From the NCBI GenBank assembly GCA_028287285.1, contig JAQBPY010000332.1, forward strand, positions 1 to 40,619: DNA of 40,619 nt, in the 5' to 3' direction. How positions within the stretch are numbered: the first letter of the stretch is position 1; each line of letters opens with the position of its first letter. This DNA is from Gemmatimonadota bacterium (GTDB taxonomy: Bacteria; Gemmatimonadota; Gemmatimonadetes; Gemmatimonadales; Gemmatimonadaceae). The notes below the pieces were generated by a model. It worked only from the letters and a program-made list of their open reading frames with translations, searched no databases and was not told where the DNA came from. This document shows, piece after piece, positions 1 to 8,107 of the stretch. Made by a program: the position numbers and the translations under genes.

Positions 1-203
1 AGGAGAATGAACGGGACGACGGCGAGCAGGATGTTGAACGCGATACCGCCGGCGAGGAACAGGACGTTGTCCTCGCCGGCGTTGTCCCATACACGCTTTG
101 CGTAGTCGCGGACCGTCCAGCCAATGCTGATCAGCGGCGAGCGAAGCGGCCCACGCGAGTTCCGGATGGACGTCGCGATGATTTCAGCGCCTCAACGCGT
201 CAT
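1..203 (-). CDS. YihY/BrkB-family membrane protein, N-terminal part, cut by window edge; early in-frame stop
   Basis: Only the beginning of this gene is inside the window. The reading frame from about 191 down to 1 encodes a segment with the typical YihY/BrkB start (RDYAKRVWDNAGEDNVLFLA followed by a hydrophobic helix), an inner-membrane family of unclear function. The natural start would be the ATG at 203-201, which overlaps the stop of the upstream YtxH gene as ATGA, a junction style common in this window. In that frame, however, codon 4 is TGA (194-192), and no ATG, GTG or TTG follows before the conserved segment. Either a nonsense change (from CGA or TGG), a base error, readthrough, or an unusual start is involved. 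Family call is good; intactness is uncertain. Confidence 0.6.
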
Positions 204-655
204 GCAGGCGCACCGTCGTCGGCCGCGGCGGCGCTCTCGTGTGCAACCGCGGCTCCAGCATTGTACGCGGCTTTCGTCTCGGCCAGGCGGCGCTCGAGAT
301 CGCCGCGTGCCTCGTGTGCGGCGTTACGCCCAGCCTGCATCGCACGCGATACCTGACGTTTCTTGGTCAGCACGGCGGAGCGCGCCGACTCGATCCCTTC
401 TTCCACGCGCGCCTTGGCCGTCTCGAACGTTTCGGTGACCGTATCGGTCACGTCGGTGGCAACGCCCTTGACCGTATCGGTGGCCTGCTGCGCGCGGCGC
501 CTGATCTCGCGGCGTGTGTCCGGCCCCGACCTTGGCGCAAAAAGCAGCGCGACCCCGGCGCCAATGAGCACGCCCACCAGGAGGGTGCCGATATCCGTGC
601 CGTTTTTTTCGATGACGACGTATTTCGCGTCGTCGTAGTCATCACGATGCCGCAT
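200..655 (-). CDS. YtxH domain protein
   Basis: A 151-residue protein with one membrane helix near the N terminus (about residues 21-40, GTLLVGVLIGAGVALLFAP) followed by the RSG-type turn and a long charged, alanine-rich helical region, the layout of the YtxH family of small envelope or stress-associated proteins. The exact role is not known. The start is supported by AGGAG five bases before the ATG. It lies 23 bases after the sigma-54 regulator and its stop overlaps the ATG of the YihY-like gene, so the three are probably co-transcribed. Confidence 0.85.
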   Translation of the reverse strand: MRHRDDYDDAKYVVIEKNGTDIGTLLVGVLIGAGVALLFAPRSGPDTRREIRRRAQQATDTVKGVATDVTDTVTETFETAKARVEEGIESARSAVLTKKRQVSRAMQAGRNAAHEARGDLERRLAETKAAYNAGAAVAHESAAAADDGAPA

Positions 656-678
656 GCGTGCTCCTGTGTGCGAACGGG

Positions 679-2199
679 CTAGCGCCCCTTCTTGGCCAGT
701 GGTTTCTTCGCGGGCGCCTTCGCTGCTGGCGCTGGCTCCTTTTTCCTGTCCGGCTGCATGTCCGGCACGCCGTCGTCGCTTTCCGAGCGCTCAGCCGTTC
801 CGTTCAGCAGCTCCAGGAGCTCACTTCGCACTTCGCGTTCCGAAAGCCCCAGCACCTTGCCGGTTCGCGCCGCGTCGCCAGAGGTAGACGCAAAGGTGCG
901 CAGCACGAGCTGCTGACGCGCTTCCGCGGCCGTGGCCCCCACCGGAATCGTGAGTGCCGCGGGCATCTCGCCACCGTTCCGGAGATGTCGCGGAATGATG
1001 TCGGCCGGCCCGATGGTGGTGCCGCGCGACATGATCACCGCGCGCTCCACGGCATTTTTGAGCTCGCGAACGTTGCCGGGCCAGTGATAGCTCATGACCC
1101 ATTGCCACGCCGCATCATCGAAGCCGGTGATCAGCTTTCCATTCTGCTGCGAGAAGCGGCCAAGGAACTCGTTGGCGAGCAGCTGGATGTCATCGGCGCG
1201 CTCGCGCAGTGGGGGCAGGTCGATCTCCACCACGGCGAGCCGATAGTAGAGATCCTCACGGAGCTCTCCGTCGGCGATCGCCTTCTGGAGGTTCTTGTTC
1301 GTTGCCGCGAGAATGCGGATGTCGACGGAAATTTCCTTCTTGCCGCCCAGCCTGCGGATCTGCTTCGTCTCGAGCGCACGGAGAAGCTTGACCTGGATAT
1401 CGGTCGGCATCTCGGCCATCTCATCGAGAAAGATGGTGCCGCCGCTCGACATCTCGAACGCACCCTGCTTTTCGCTGATCGAGCCGGTAAATGCGCCCTT
1501 CTCGTGCCCGAAGAGCTCATTCTCCAGGATTTCCTTTGGCAGCGCGGCGCAATTGAGGGCGAAGAATGGCCCCTTGGCGCGATCGCTCTTGGTGTGCAAC
1601 GCACGCGCCACGAGCTCCTTGCCCGTTCCGCTTTCGCCGAGGATCAGCACACTCGCGGTGCTGGGCGCAACCGCGTCGATGATCTGGTAGACGGAGCGCA
1701 TCGAGTCGCTCTGGCCGGTGAGCTCCGCATAGTGCGTAAGACCCTCGAGCTTGGACGCGAGCTCCCGGTTCGTTTGCTGGACGTGGTACTTGTCGAGCGC
1801 CTTTGGAATGAGCGCCTTGAGACGGTTGAGCTTCTCCGCATTCAAGGGCTTCTCGATGTAATCGTACGCGCCCTGCTGCATCGCCTGCACCGCGGAGTCC
1901 ACCGTGGCCTGACCGGTAATGATGATGCATTCCGTGGGAATGGCCCGCTGCTGGAGCTCTCCGAGCAGCGCGAGGCCATCGAGCTTCGGCATCTTCAAGT
2001 CGGCCAGCACGACCCCGTAACGTTCGGCGGAAAGCGCATCCAGCGCGCTCTGGCCGTCTTCCACGACGTCGACACTGTAGCCCTCGTCTTCGAGGATCGC
2101 ACTCAAGCCGGTCGTGATGGCGGCTTCGTCATCCGCGATGAGGATCTTCGCGGGTTTTGCCGCATTGCGACCGGCCGTACTACCTGGTTTCTGGCTCAT
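679..2199 (-). CDS. NtrC-family sigma-54-dependent response regulator
   Basis: A 506-residue regulator with the full NtrC layout. The receiver domain (about 18-135) has the acidic pair in IADDE, phospho-acceptor Asp67 in VVLADLKMP and Lys117 in EKPLN. The AAA+ domain carries Walker A GESGTGKE (188-195), the sigma-54 contact loop as GAFTGS (235-240, Ser in place of the usual Ala) and Walker B GTIFLDEM (254-261). A Fis-type helix-turn-helix lies near residues 430-465, followed by a lysine/alanine/proline-rich tail of about 40 residues. Its start overlaps the stop of the histidine-protein gene upstream (ATGA), which makes that protein the likely phosphodonor or partner. Targets are unknown. Confidence 0.93.
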   Translation of the reverse strand: MSQKPGSTAGRNAAKPAKILIADDEAAITTGLSAILEDEGYSVDVVEDGQSALDALSAERYGVVLADLKMPKLDGLALLGELQQRAIPTECIIITGQATVDSAVQAMQQGAYDYIEKPLNAEKLNRLKALIPKALDKYHVQQTNRELASKLEGLTHYAELTGQSDSMRSVYQIIDAVAPSTASVLILGESGTGKELVARALHTKSDRAKGPFFALNCAALPKEILENELFGHEKGAFTGSISEKQGAFEMSSGGTIFLDEMAEMPTDIQVKLLRALETKQIRRLGGKKEISVDIRILAATNKNLQKAIADGELREDLYYRLAVVEIDLPPLRERADDIQLLANEFLGRFSQQNGKLITGFDDAAWQWVMSYHWPGNVRELKNAVERAVIMSRGTTIGPADIIPRHLRNGGEMPAALTIPVGATAAEARQQLVLRTFASTSGDAARTGKVLGLSEREVRSELLELLNGTAERSESDDGVPDMQPDRKKEPAPAAKAPAKKPLAKKGR

Positions 2200-2828
2200 G
2201 CTCTCGGAAATATCAGTGACATGCTCTCATCCCGTTCAGACCATTGCATACCGGCCGCGCGAACGACCTCGGCGACATTGTCCGGCATTCCCGGACGTCG
2301 TCCCTTTGCGGCGATCGTGACTTCAATGACGTCAGCGCCGCGCGCCAGGCTGCAGACGATCTCGGACGCTCGCACAGCAGGATCAGTGCCCACGGCGAGC
2401 TCTAGCAGAATCCCGGTGATCGCCAGGCGAGCCACGTCGCCTGAAACAGCCGTGATCGTGGAGCCCATGAGCTCGCCTTCCTCGATGCGGATCGCCGCGT
2501 CCCTAGCCGATGCCGAGGCGCCGCACACACAAACCACCCGCCGCAAGGTGACGGCAACGTCCGCCTGCGCCCGATCCGCGCGAGCCAACCAGAGCACCGC
2601 ATCAATCAACGTAGCGAGGCGCTCCAGTTGCTGCCCCGCGGCGTCTCCGAATTTTGCCACGGCTGATGCTGGCACGTCCGGTTTGGCCGCCCGAGACCGA
2701 ATGACCTCGAGGTTCACGGACACGCCGTTGAGCGCATCCTTCACATCGTGCGACGCGCGCGCCACGGCGCGCTGCAACGTCGACAGCCAGAGCGCGCCAA
2801 TATCCTCGGCCGTCGAGTTCGACGTCAT
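2196..2828 (-). CDS. Histidine-kinase-like protein without ATP-binding motifs (ChpT-like phosphotransfer candidate)
   Basis: A 210-residue cytoplasmic protein. Residues 25-35 read ASHDVKDALNG, a dimerisation/phospho-acceptor helix with His27-Asp28. The second half has the spacing of a kinase ATPase domain, but the N-box asparagine is absent (ILLELA) and no DxGxG is seen, so it probably cannot bind ATP. Size and layout match phosphotransfer proteins of the ChpT/Spo0B kind better than a true kinase; this is inference. It has no sensor domain and no membrane segment. The start abuts the aldolase stop (TAG then ATG) and its own stop overlaps the NtrC regulator start, so it is tightly coupled on both sides. 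Confidence 0.7.
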   Translation of the reverse strand: MTSNSTAEDIGALWLSTLQRAVARASHDVKDALNGVSVNLEVIRSRAAKPDVPASAVAKFGDAAGQQLERLATLIDAVLWLARADRAQADVAVTLRRVVCVCGASASARDAAIRIEEGELMGSTITAVSGDVARLAITGILLELAVGTDPAVRASEIVCSLARGADVIEVTIAAKGRRPGMPDNVAEVVRAAGMQWSERDESMSLIFPRA

Positions 2829-4238
2829 CTAGTCGGACAGATCGGCGTCGTCAGGCGCTGCTTCGTGCGTGGGCGTGGCATCGGCGGGCATGGGGCGATG
2901 ATGCGCCACGGGCTTCACGTACTGTTCCACGATTCCCGCGGTGTTGCCAATGGCGAGCTGCTCGAACAGAAAGTGGAACTTTCCGTCGTACGTTGCGGCC
3001 AGCGCGGCCTTGACGTCCACGGGCAGGTCCCAGAGCCGCCGCTTGAACGGTCCGAGGGCCTTTTTGCGTGTCTTGTAGAAAAATTGCTCGTCGGAGTCGG
3101 TGGGCTTCCTTTCGTCCTTCGCGTTCTCGGACAACCAGCTGTAAATCTCCTTCCGAAAGTCCTCGGGCAGATGATCGAACAACATGTTCTGGAAATTCGT
3201 GGCGAGGTGGATTTCCGCCGTCTCGCGCGCGGGAAAGTTGTCGAAGGCAGAATCCGGCAGCGTGGATGCACCGTGCTGCACAGCGCCCGCAAGGCCATAG
3301 TCGTCGCGCGCAACCTTGCCCAGTGTCTCGAGGGTATCGAGATCGAGCTGTACCTCGGCAATTGACCCATCGGCGAGCACGGTGCCGCCATGCGACGTTC
3401 CGCTCTGCACACTGATCTTGGAGAGTCCCACCATTCCGGCTGGCAGCGCCGCGGCAAAGCCGTCCATGTAGGCGCGCAACTCTGCAACGGTGCTGTTTTC
3501 CGTGCCGACTTCACCAATCTCGCCGCCGACGGAAATGGTGATGCCCTTTGGCTCCGCGCGGCGAACCTCACCAAGAATGTCGATTCCCACCTCGTAGTTG
3601 AGCCGCTGCTGCTCGGCGAGTGAGCTCTTGCTCAAGTCCACGAGTGTGGACGTGTCGATGTCGATGTTGAAGAAACCCGCACCGACTGCCTCGCGCACCA
3701 GCGCCTTGACCGCATCGACTTCCGGGCCCGGATTCGTTGCGTACTTTTTGTGGTTGACCTGGAAGTGATCGCCCTGAATGAACAACGGCCCGCGAAATCC
3801 TTCGCGGAGCGCGGCCGCGATCATCACCGCCACATATTCTGCCGGGCGCTGGTCGGTGTACGCGATTTCGGAGCGTGCGATTTCGAGGATGAAGGCGCCG
3901 GCCTTCATGGCGATGGCCGTGCGAAAGATCGCCCGGGCCGTGTCGTAGCTCGCACCGCGCACATTGATGGCCGGCACAGTGAAGCCATGCACTTCGTGCC
4001 GCCCACGGGCCATGTAGAGATCATGAATGGATGATGCTCGCACGCCAACGGCCTGCCCGAGCTCCCAGATCAGCCATCGCGCGTATTCCTTCGCCACGCC
4101 ATCGCCAAACACGGCGGCGCGCACGAGCGCATCCATGGCGTCACCGGCAAGAACGGTGGCGTTGCTGACGGTGACGCCGGCTTCCGAGACGGAAATCGCG
4201 TCGCCGAAAAGGGCGTTCAGGGCATCGACGTCGTGCAT
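2829..4238 (-). CDS. fba: Class II fructose-bisphosphate aldolase
   Basis: A 469-residue metal-dependent aldolase that interconverts fructose 1,6-bisphosphate with dihydroxyacetone phosphate and glyceraldehyde 3-phosphate. The metal-site motif GDHFQ is at 156-160, a second conserved block SVGGEIGE lies near 240, and the histidine motif QHGAST near 325. The length is that of the long class II subgroup rather than the 300-360 residue E. coli type. The last 25 residues are acidic and low in complexity. The start ATG is preceded by GAGG. It follows pgi by 114 bases and directly abuts the histidine-protein gene, so metabolism and signalling genes share a transcript here. Confidence 0.92.
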   Translation of the reverse strand: MHDVDALNALFGDAISVSEAGVTVSNATVLAGDAMDALVRAAVFGDGVAKEYARWLIWELGQAVGVRASSIHDLYMARGRHEVHGFTVPAINVRGASYDTARAIFRTAIAMKAGAFILEIARSEIAYTDQRPAEYVAVMIAAALREGFRGPLFIQGDHFQVNHKKYATNPGPEVDAVKALVREAVGAGFFNIDIDTSTLVDLSKSSLAEQQRLNYEVGIDILGEVRRAEPKGITISVGGEIGEVGTENSTVAELRAYMDGFAAALPAGMVGLSKISVQSGTSHGGTVLADGSIAEVQLDLDTLETLGKVARDDYGLAGAVQHGASTLPDSAFDNFPARETAEIHLATNFQNMLFDHLPEDFRKEIYSWLSENAKDERKPTDSDEQFFYKTRKKALGPFKRRLWDLPVDVKAALAATYDGKFHFLFEQLAIGNTAGIVEQYVKPVAHHRPMPADATPTHEAAPDDADLSD

Positions 4239-4352
4239 TCAAGACCTCACAAATATGCTGTCGCTCGTTCGCGGCTCGAGTTCAGGAACAATCATGCAAG
4301 CTCGTTGCAGATATCCGGCGCGGCAAGTGGGGCACCGCAGCTTCAGTCCTAT

Positions 4353-5753
4353 TTACAGGACCCGCGACGGATCGGACTGTGGAAGCAGGTTCCATTCCTT
4401 CCGCGCTTCGTCGGCGTCATTGCGTCCGAGCATCGCATACGTGAACTGCTTGCCCAGCTCCACCCCTGGCTGGTTGAACGCATCCACGCCGTACATGTGG
4501 CCCGCATAGGCGGTGGCCAGCTCGAGGAACATGAACAAACCGCCCAGGTGCCACGCGTCCACGCGATCGAGCGACAGGGTCATGTTCGGACGCCCACGGC
4601 GCGCGAGCGCCCCTGCCGTCGCTCGGCGCTCGATGTCGAGCAGCTCGCTCAACCGGTGCCCGCCCAGGTACGCGAGCTCGGGGATGTCCTTGTGAAGGCT
4701 CGGAATTTCGACGTCGACACCGCCTTCATTCACCGAGATGAACGTGACCGTCTTGTCGCCCGGGCCTTCCATGAACAGTTGGACCTTGCTGTGCTGGTCC
4801 GTGGCGCCGAGTGCGCCCATTGGCGTAGGGCCAACCCCCGTATCGCCTGGAGTGCGGTGCTTTCCCAGGCTCTCTGCCCACAGCTGCACGAACCAGTCGG
4901 CCATATCGCGCAGGGCATCGCTGTACGGCATCAACACCTGGATATGGCGGCCATGCACGGTGTCGGCGAGAAACTGCAACGCCGCGAACACGCCGGCAAT
5001 GTTCTCGCTCAGCGTGCTCGATTCGCAGCGAGCCTGCATGTCGGCGGCACCGGCAAGAAGCGCGGCGGTATCCATGCCCGCGAGTGCAGCCGGCAGGAGG
5101 CCAACGGGGGTGAGCACGCTGAACCGGCCACCAACATTGGCCGGGATGTCGAGCGCCGTCACACCGTCGGCGCGGGCGATGGCGCGCAACGCACCCTTTT
5201 CAGGATCCGTCACGAATACCAGGTGCTTCCTGCCTTCGTCGTCGCCAAGGGCGTCCGCGAGTCGCGCACGAATGATGAGATATTGCGCCATGGTCTCGGC
5301 CGTGCCGCCCGACTTGGATGTCACGACGAAAAGGCTGCGGGAAAGATCGAGCCGCCCGAGCAGCGCGGAGATGTTTGCCGGATCCACGTTGTCCAGCACG
5401 TGCAGCCGTGGCTCGCCCCTTCGCGCGGCATCGTCGAGCAGGTTCCATTGCGGCGCCTTGAGTGCTGTGCGCAACGCGATTGGACCGAGTGCGGAACCGC
5501 CAATGCCAAGCACGACGACGTCCGTGGGATACGATCCCCGCGCGCGCAGGCTCGTCACAAACTCCAGCGACTGCTGGTGGAGGACCTGATTCCGCGGAAG
5601 GTCCAGAAAGCCGAGCGTGCCGGCGCGATGCTGGGCATCGACCGCCCCGTGCGCAGCCGAGAATGCCGAAACGGCATTGTCCCACTCGGATGGAGTGATG
5701 GCACCGTTGATAGGCGGAGCCATCATGTTCGTATAGTCGAGGGAAATCGTCAT
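4353..5753 (-). CDS. pgi: Glucose-6-phosphate isomerase
   Basis: A 466-residue sugar isomerase (SIS-fold) that converts glucose 6-phosphate to fructose 6-phosphate in glycolysis and gluconeogenesis. Diagnostic blocks are VVLGIGGSALGPIALR, the phosphate-binding VTSKSGGTAETMAQY and GGRFSVLTPVGLLPAALAG. The length is shorter than the 550-residue E. coli form and fits the compact bacterial type. It sits between an MBL-fold gene and fba in the same direction, with about 100 bases on each side, and is part of the carbon-metabolism run. Confidence 0.93.
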   Translation of the reverse strand: MTISLDYTNMMAPPINGAITPSEWDNAVSAFSAAHGAVDAQHRAGTLGFLDLPRNQVLHQQSLEFVTSLRARGSYPTDVVVLGIGGSALGPIALRTALKAPQWNLLDDAARRGEPRLHVLDNVDPANISALLGRLDLSRSLFVVTSKSGGTAETMAQYLIIRARLADALGDDEGRKHLVFVTDPEKGALRAIARADGVTALDIPANVGGRFSVLTPVGLLPAALAGMDTAALLAGAADMQARCESSTLSENIAGVFAALQFLADTVHGRHIQVLMPYSDALRDMADWFVQLWAESLGKHRTPGDTGVGPTPMGALGATDQHSKVQLFMEGPGDKTVTFISVNEGGVDVEIPSLHKDIPELAYLGGHRLSELLDIERRATAGALARRGRPNMTLSLDRVDAWHLGGLFMFLELATAYAGHMYGVDAFNQPGVELGKQFTYAMLGRNDADEARKEWNLLPQSDPSRVL

Positions 5754-5851
5754 GGCAGCTGCTCTCGGCGGCGGGTTACGCGCAATCTACGGCGCATTCA
5801 TGCACTCGTGACGGACAAACGACAGGTCGCACGGAACATGCCTGTCTCTCC

Positions 5852-6628
5852 CTACAATTCGACGGTCAGTCCATCGAATGCCGGAGAGATCCCTTCGGGC
5901 AGCTCGGCCGCGAGCTCCGCATGGAAATTGTCGTGCGTGAGGTGCGTGAGGTATGTGCGTTCGGCACCAACCTCCCTGGCCACCTCGATAGCTTCAGGCA
6001 CACTCAGGTGCGTGGGATGCGGGCGCCGAAACAGTGCGTTGATCACCAGCACCCGAGCGCCGCGCAGCAAGGCCATCGCATCATCGGGGATGGACTTGGC
6101 ATCGGTTATATATGCGAGCGGACCAATGCGATAGCCAAACACAGTGATGGAACCGTGTGGCACGGGCACCGCGGTAACATGTACGCCGCCGGCCAGAAAT
6201 ATTTCGCCAGGCGCCACGACGTGTGCCCTTCCCTGCGGCTTCAACGTTCCGGGAAGGGGCCGGATGTTGTCGTCGAAAATATAGGAGAATTTCTGCTCGA
6301 GCGACTCGAAGGTCCTGGCCGAGCCGTACATGGGCAAATGTGTATCGCGCCGAGCGGAGATGGCGCGCACATCGTCGATGCCGTGGGTGTGGTCCGCGTG
6401 ATCGTGGGTGAACAGCACCGCGGCGATATCGTCTACCCCCGCCTGGATCAGCTGCAGGCGCAGCTCCGGCGGCGTATCGATGAGGATGTTGGAACCGGTA
6501 TCGGTCCGGACTAGCGCGCCCACTCGCGTGCGGCGGTCTCGCGGATCCGGAGAATGGCATACCGCGCAGGAACAACCCAACTGGGGCACGCCAAAGCTCG
6601 TGCCCGTGCCCAGGAAGGTGAGCTTCAC
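5852..6628 (-). CDS. MBL-fold metallo-hydrolase, PhnP-like
   Basis: A 258-residue metallo-beta-lactamase-fold hydrolase. The N terminus FLGTGTSFGVPQLGC is followed by paired cysteines (CSCAVC) and an arginine-rich stretch, as in PhnP-type phosphodiesterases. The metal site THDHADH lies at 74-80. PhnP acts on phosphoribosyl 1,2-cyclic phosphate; whether this protein does is not known, and there are no phosphonate genes nearby. Translation starts at a GTG one base after the pyk stop, so it is translationally coupled to pyruvate kinase. Confidence 0.85.
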   Translation of the reverse strand: MKLTFLGTGTSFGVPQLGCSCAVCHSPDPRDRRTRVGALVRTDTGSNILIDTPPELRLQLIQAGVDDIAAVLFTHDHADHTHGIDDVRAISARRDTHLPMYGSARTFESLEQKFSYIFDDNIRPLPGTLKPQGRAHVVAPGEIFLAGGVHVTAVPVPHGSITVFGYRIGPLAYITDAKSIPDDAMALLRGARVLVINALFRRPHPTHLSVPEAIEVAREVGAERTYLTHLTHDNFHAELAAELPEGISPAFDGLTVEL

Positions 6629-6629
6629 C

Positions 6630-8039
6630 TCAAACCGTTTCGACCTTCATCAGGTTCGTAGTGCCCGGAACATCGAACGGCACACCGGCGGTGACGACGA
6701 CGCGATCTCCTTCGCGCGCCAGGCCACGCTCGCGGACGGCGGCAAGCGCCAGCTTGACCATGTCCCAATACGTGTCGCAATGTGGCACGAGACACGGAAT
6801 CACGCCCCATACCAGCGCGAGCTGGCGGTACGTGCGTTCCTGATCGGTAAGCACGAGGATGGGCACACCGGGCCGGTGCGATGCCACGATGCGCGCGGAG
6901 AAACCGCTCTTGGTAAACACGATGAGCGCGGGGGCCGACAGACTCTTTACCGCCGACGTGGCCGCGGCGGCGATGGCATGCTCCGTGGACAATGCCGATT
7001 CGTTCGGACTACGACGCTCGTCGTCGCCGCCGGCACGCGGATGTTTTTCGATCTCGGTGATGATGCGTGTCATTGCCTCCACGGCCAGCCGCGGGTACTG
7101 CCCCGCCGCCGTTTCCGCGGAGAGCATCACGGCATCCGTTCCATCGAGAATGGCGTTGGCCACGTCGCTCGCTTCCGCGCGCGTGGGGCGAGGATGCGTG
7201 ATCATGGACTCGAGCATCTGCGTGGCCGTGATGACGGGACGCCCGAGCTTGTTGCACAGCGTGATGATGCGCTTCTGTGCGATGGGCACTTCCTCGAACG
7301 GCAGCTCGACGCCCAGATCGCCGCGTGCCACCATGATCGCATCCGAGGCGCGGACGATGCTCTCGATGTTCTCGAGCGCGGAGTCTTTCTCGATCTTCGC
7401 CACCACGAGCATGTGCTTGGGAATCTTCTCGCGCAGCTCGGCGATGTCCTGCGCGCGCCGAACGAAGCTCAGCGCGAGGTATTCCAGATCGTGCTCGACG
7501 GCGAAGGCGACATCCGCCCAATCCTTCTCCGTGATGGAGGGAGCGCTCACGGCCACGCCTGGCAGGTTGATGCCCTTGTGACTCTTGATCAGGCCACCAT
7601 GCAGCACGCGCGCGTTGACCGTTCGCTCGTTTACCTCGAGCGTCATGAGCTCGATGAGCCCGTCGTTGATGAGGACGCGGTCACCGACCTTGAGATCATC
7701 GCACAGGTGATCGTAGGTCGTGGGGAACTGGCCGGCTTCCACACCGTCCTCGCCCGCGACGAGCACGATGTCTTCGCCGTCCTTTACCTCGCGCGGCTCC
7801 GCGAGATCACCGATGCGAATGCGCGGACCCTGGAGATCGCCGAGTATGGCGACGGGCCGTCCCAGCTCACTAGCGGTAGCGCGCACGAGCGCCACCGTGG
7901 CGGCATGCTGCTCGTGCGTCCCGTGTGAAAAATTCAGGCGGGCGACGCTGAGTCCCGCTTCCATGAGGCTGCGCAGCGTCTCGCGAGTACCCGTTGATGG
8001 GCCGAGCGTGCAAACGATTTTTGTGCGTGGAAAGGGCAT
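6630..8039 (-). CDS. pyk: Pyruvate kinase
   Basis: A 469-residue pyruvate kinase that makes pyruvate and ATP from phosphoenolpyruvate and ADP. It opens with the family start TKIVCTLGPST, then ARLNFSHGTHEQH, the active-site region MVARGDLGVELPFEEVP and ITATQMLESMI, and a complete C-terminal regulatory domain. It is downstream of tal, separated by 54 bases that hold a tetranucleotide repeat, and one base upstream of the MBL-fold gene. No clear ribosome-binding site lies before the ATG because the repeat nearly reaches it. Confidence 0.95.
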   Translation of the reverse strand: MPFPRTKIVCTLGPSTGTRETLRSLMEAGLSVARLNFSHGTHEQHAATVALVRATASELGRPVAILGDLQGPRIRIGDLAEPREVKDGEDIVLVAGEDGVEAGQFPTTYDHLCDDLKVGDRVLINDGLIELMTLEVNERTVNARVLHGGLIKSHKGINLPGVAVSAPSITEKDWADVAFAVEHDLEYLALSFVRRAQDIAELREKIPKHMLVVAKIEKDSALENIESIVRASDAIMVARGDLGVELPFEEVPIAQKRIITLCNKLGRPVITATQMLESMITHPRPTRAEASDVANAILDGTDAVMLSAETAAGQYPRLAVEAMTRIITEIEKHPRAGGDDERRSPNESALSTEHAIAAAATSAVKSLSAPALIVFTKSGFSARIVASHRPGVPILVLTDQERTYRQLALVWGVIPCLVPHCDTYWDMVKLALAAVRERGLAREGDRVVVTAGVPFDVPGTTNLMKVETV

Positions 8040-8052
8040 TCGTCGTAGTAAG

Positions 8053-8107
8053 GGTCGGTCGGTCAGCAGTCAGTCAGTCAGTCGGTCAGTCGGTCAGTCG
8101 GTCAGTG
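8053..8107. repeat. Tetranucleotide microsatellite (RGTC)n across the tal stop codon and tal-pyk gap
   Basis: About 13 near-perfect four-base units, GGTC or AGTC, with one three-base unit at 8065-8067. The array covers the last codons and the stop of transaldolase (minus strand) and most of the gap to pyk. The unit is not a multiple of three, so slippage would shift the frame of the transaldolase tail; because TGA recurs throughout on the minus strand, every frame closes within a few codons. Confidence 0.9.

Noticed and set aside
658..2832. Plus-strand open frame of 724 codons opposite the sigma-54 regulator and histidine-protein genes
   Set aside because: It is antisense to two genes with clear motifs, has no recognisable domain and is rich in Arg, His and Leu, as expected from the opposite strand of high-GC coding DNA.
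4233..6134. Plus-strand open frame of 633 codons opposite pgi
   Set aside because: Antisense to a well-supported glycolytic gene and without any domain pattern.
6408..7928. Plus-strand open frame of 506 codons opposite pyruvate kinase
   Set aside because: Antisense shadow of pyk; no protein-like features.
8053..8107. CRISPR-like array
   Set aside because: The units are four bases long without spacers; it is a microsatellite.
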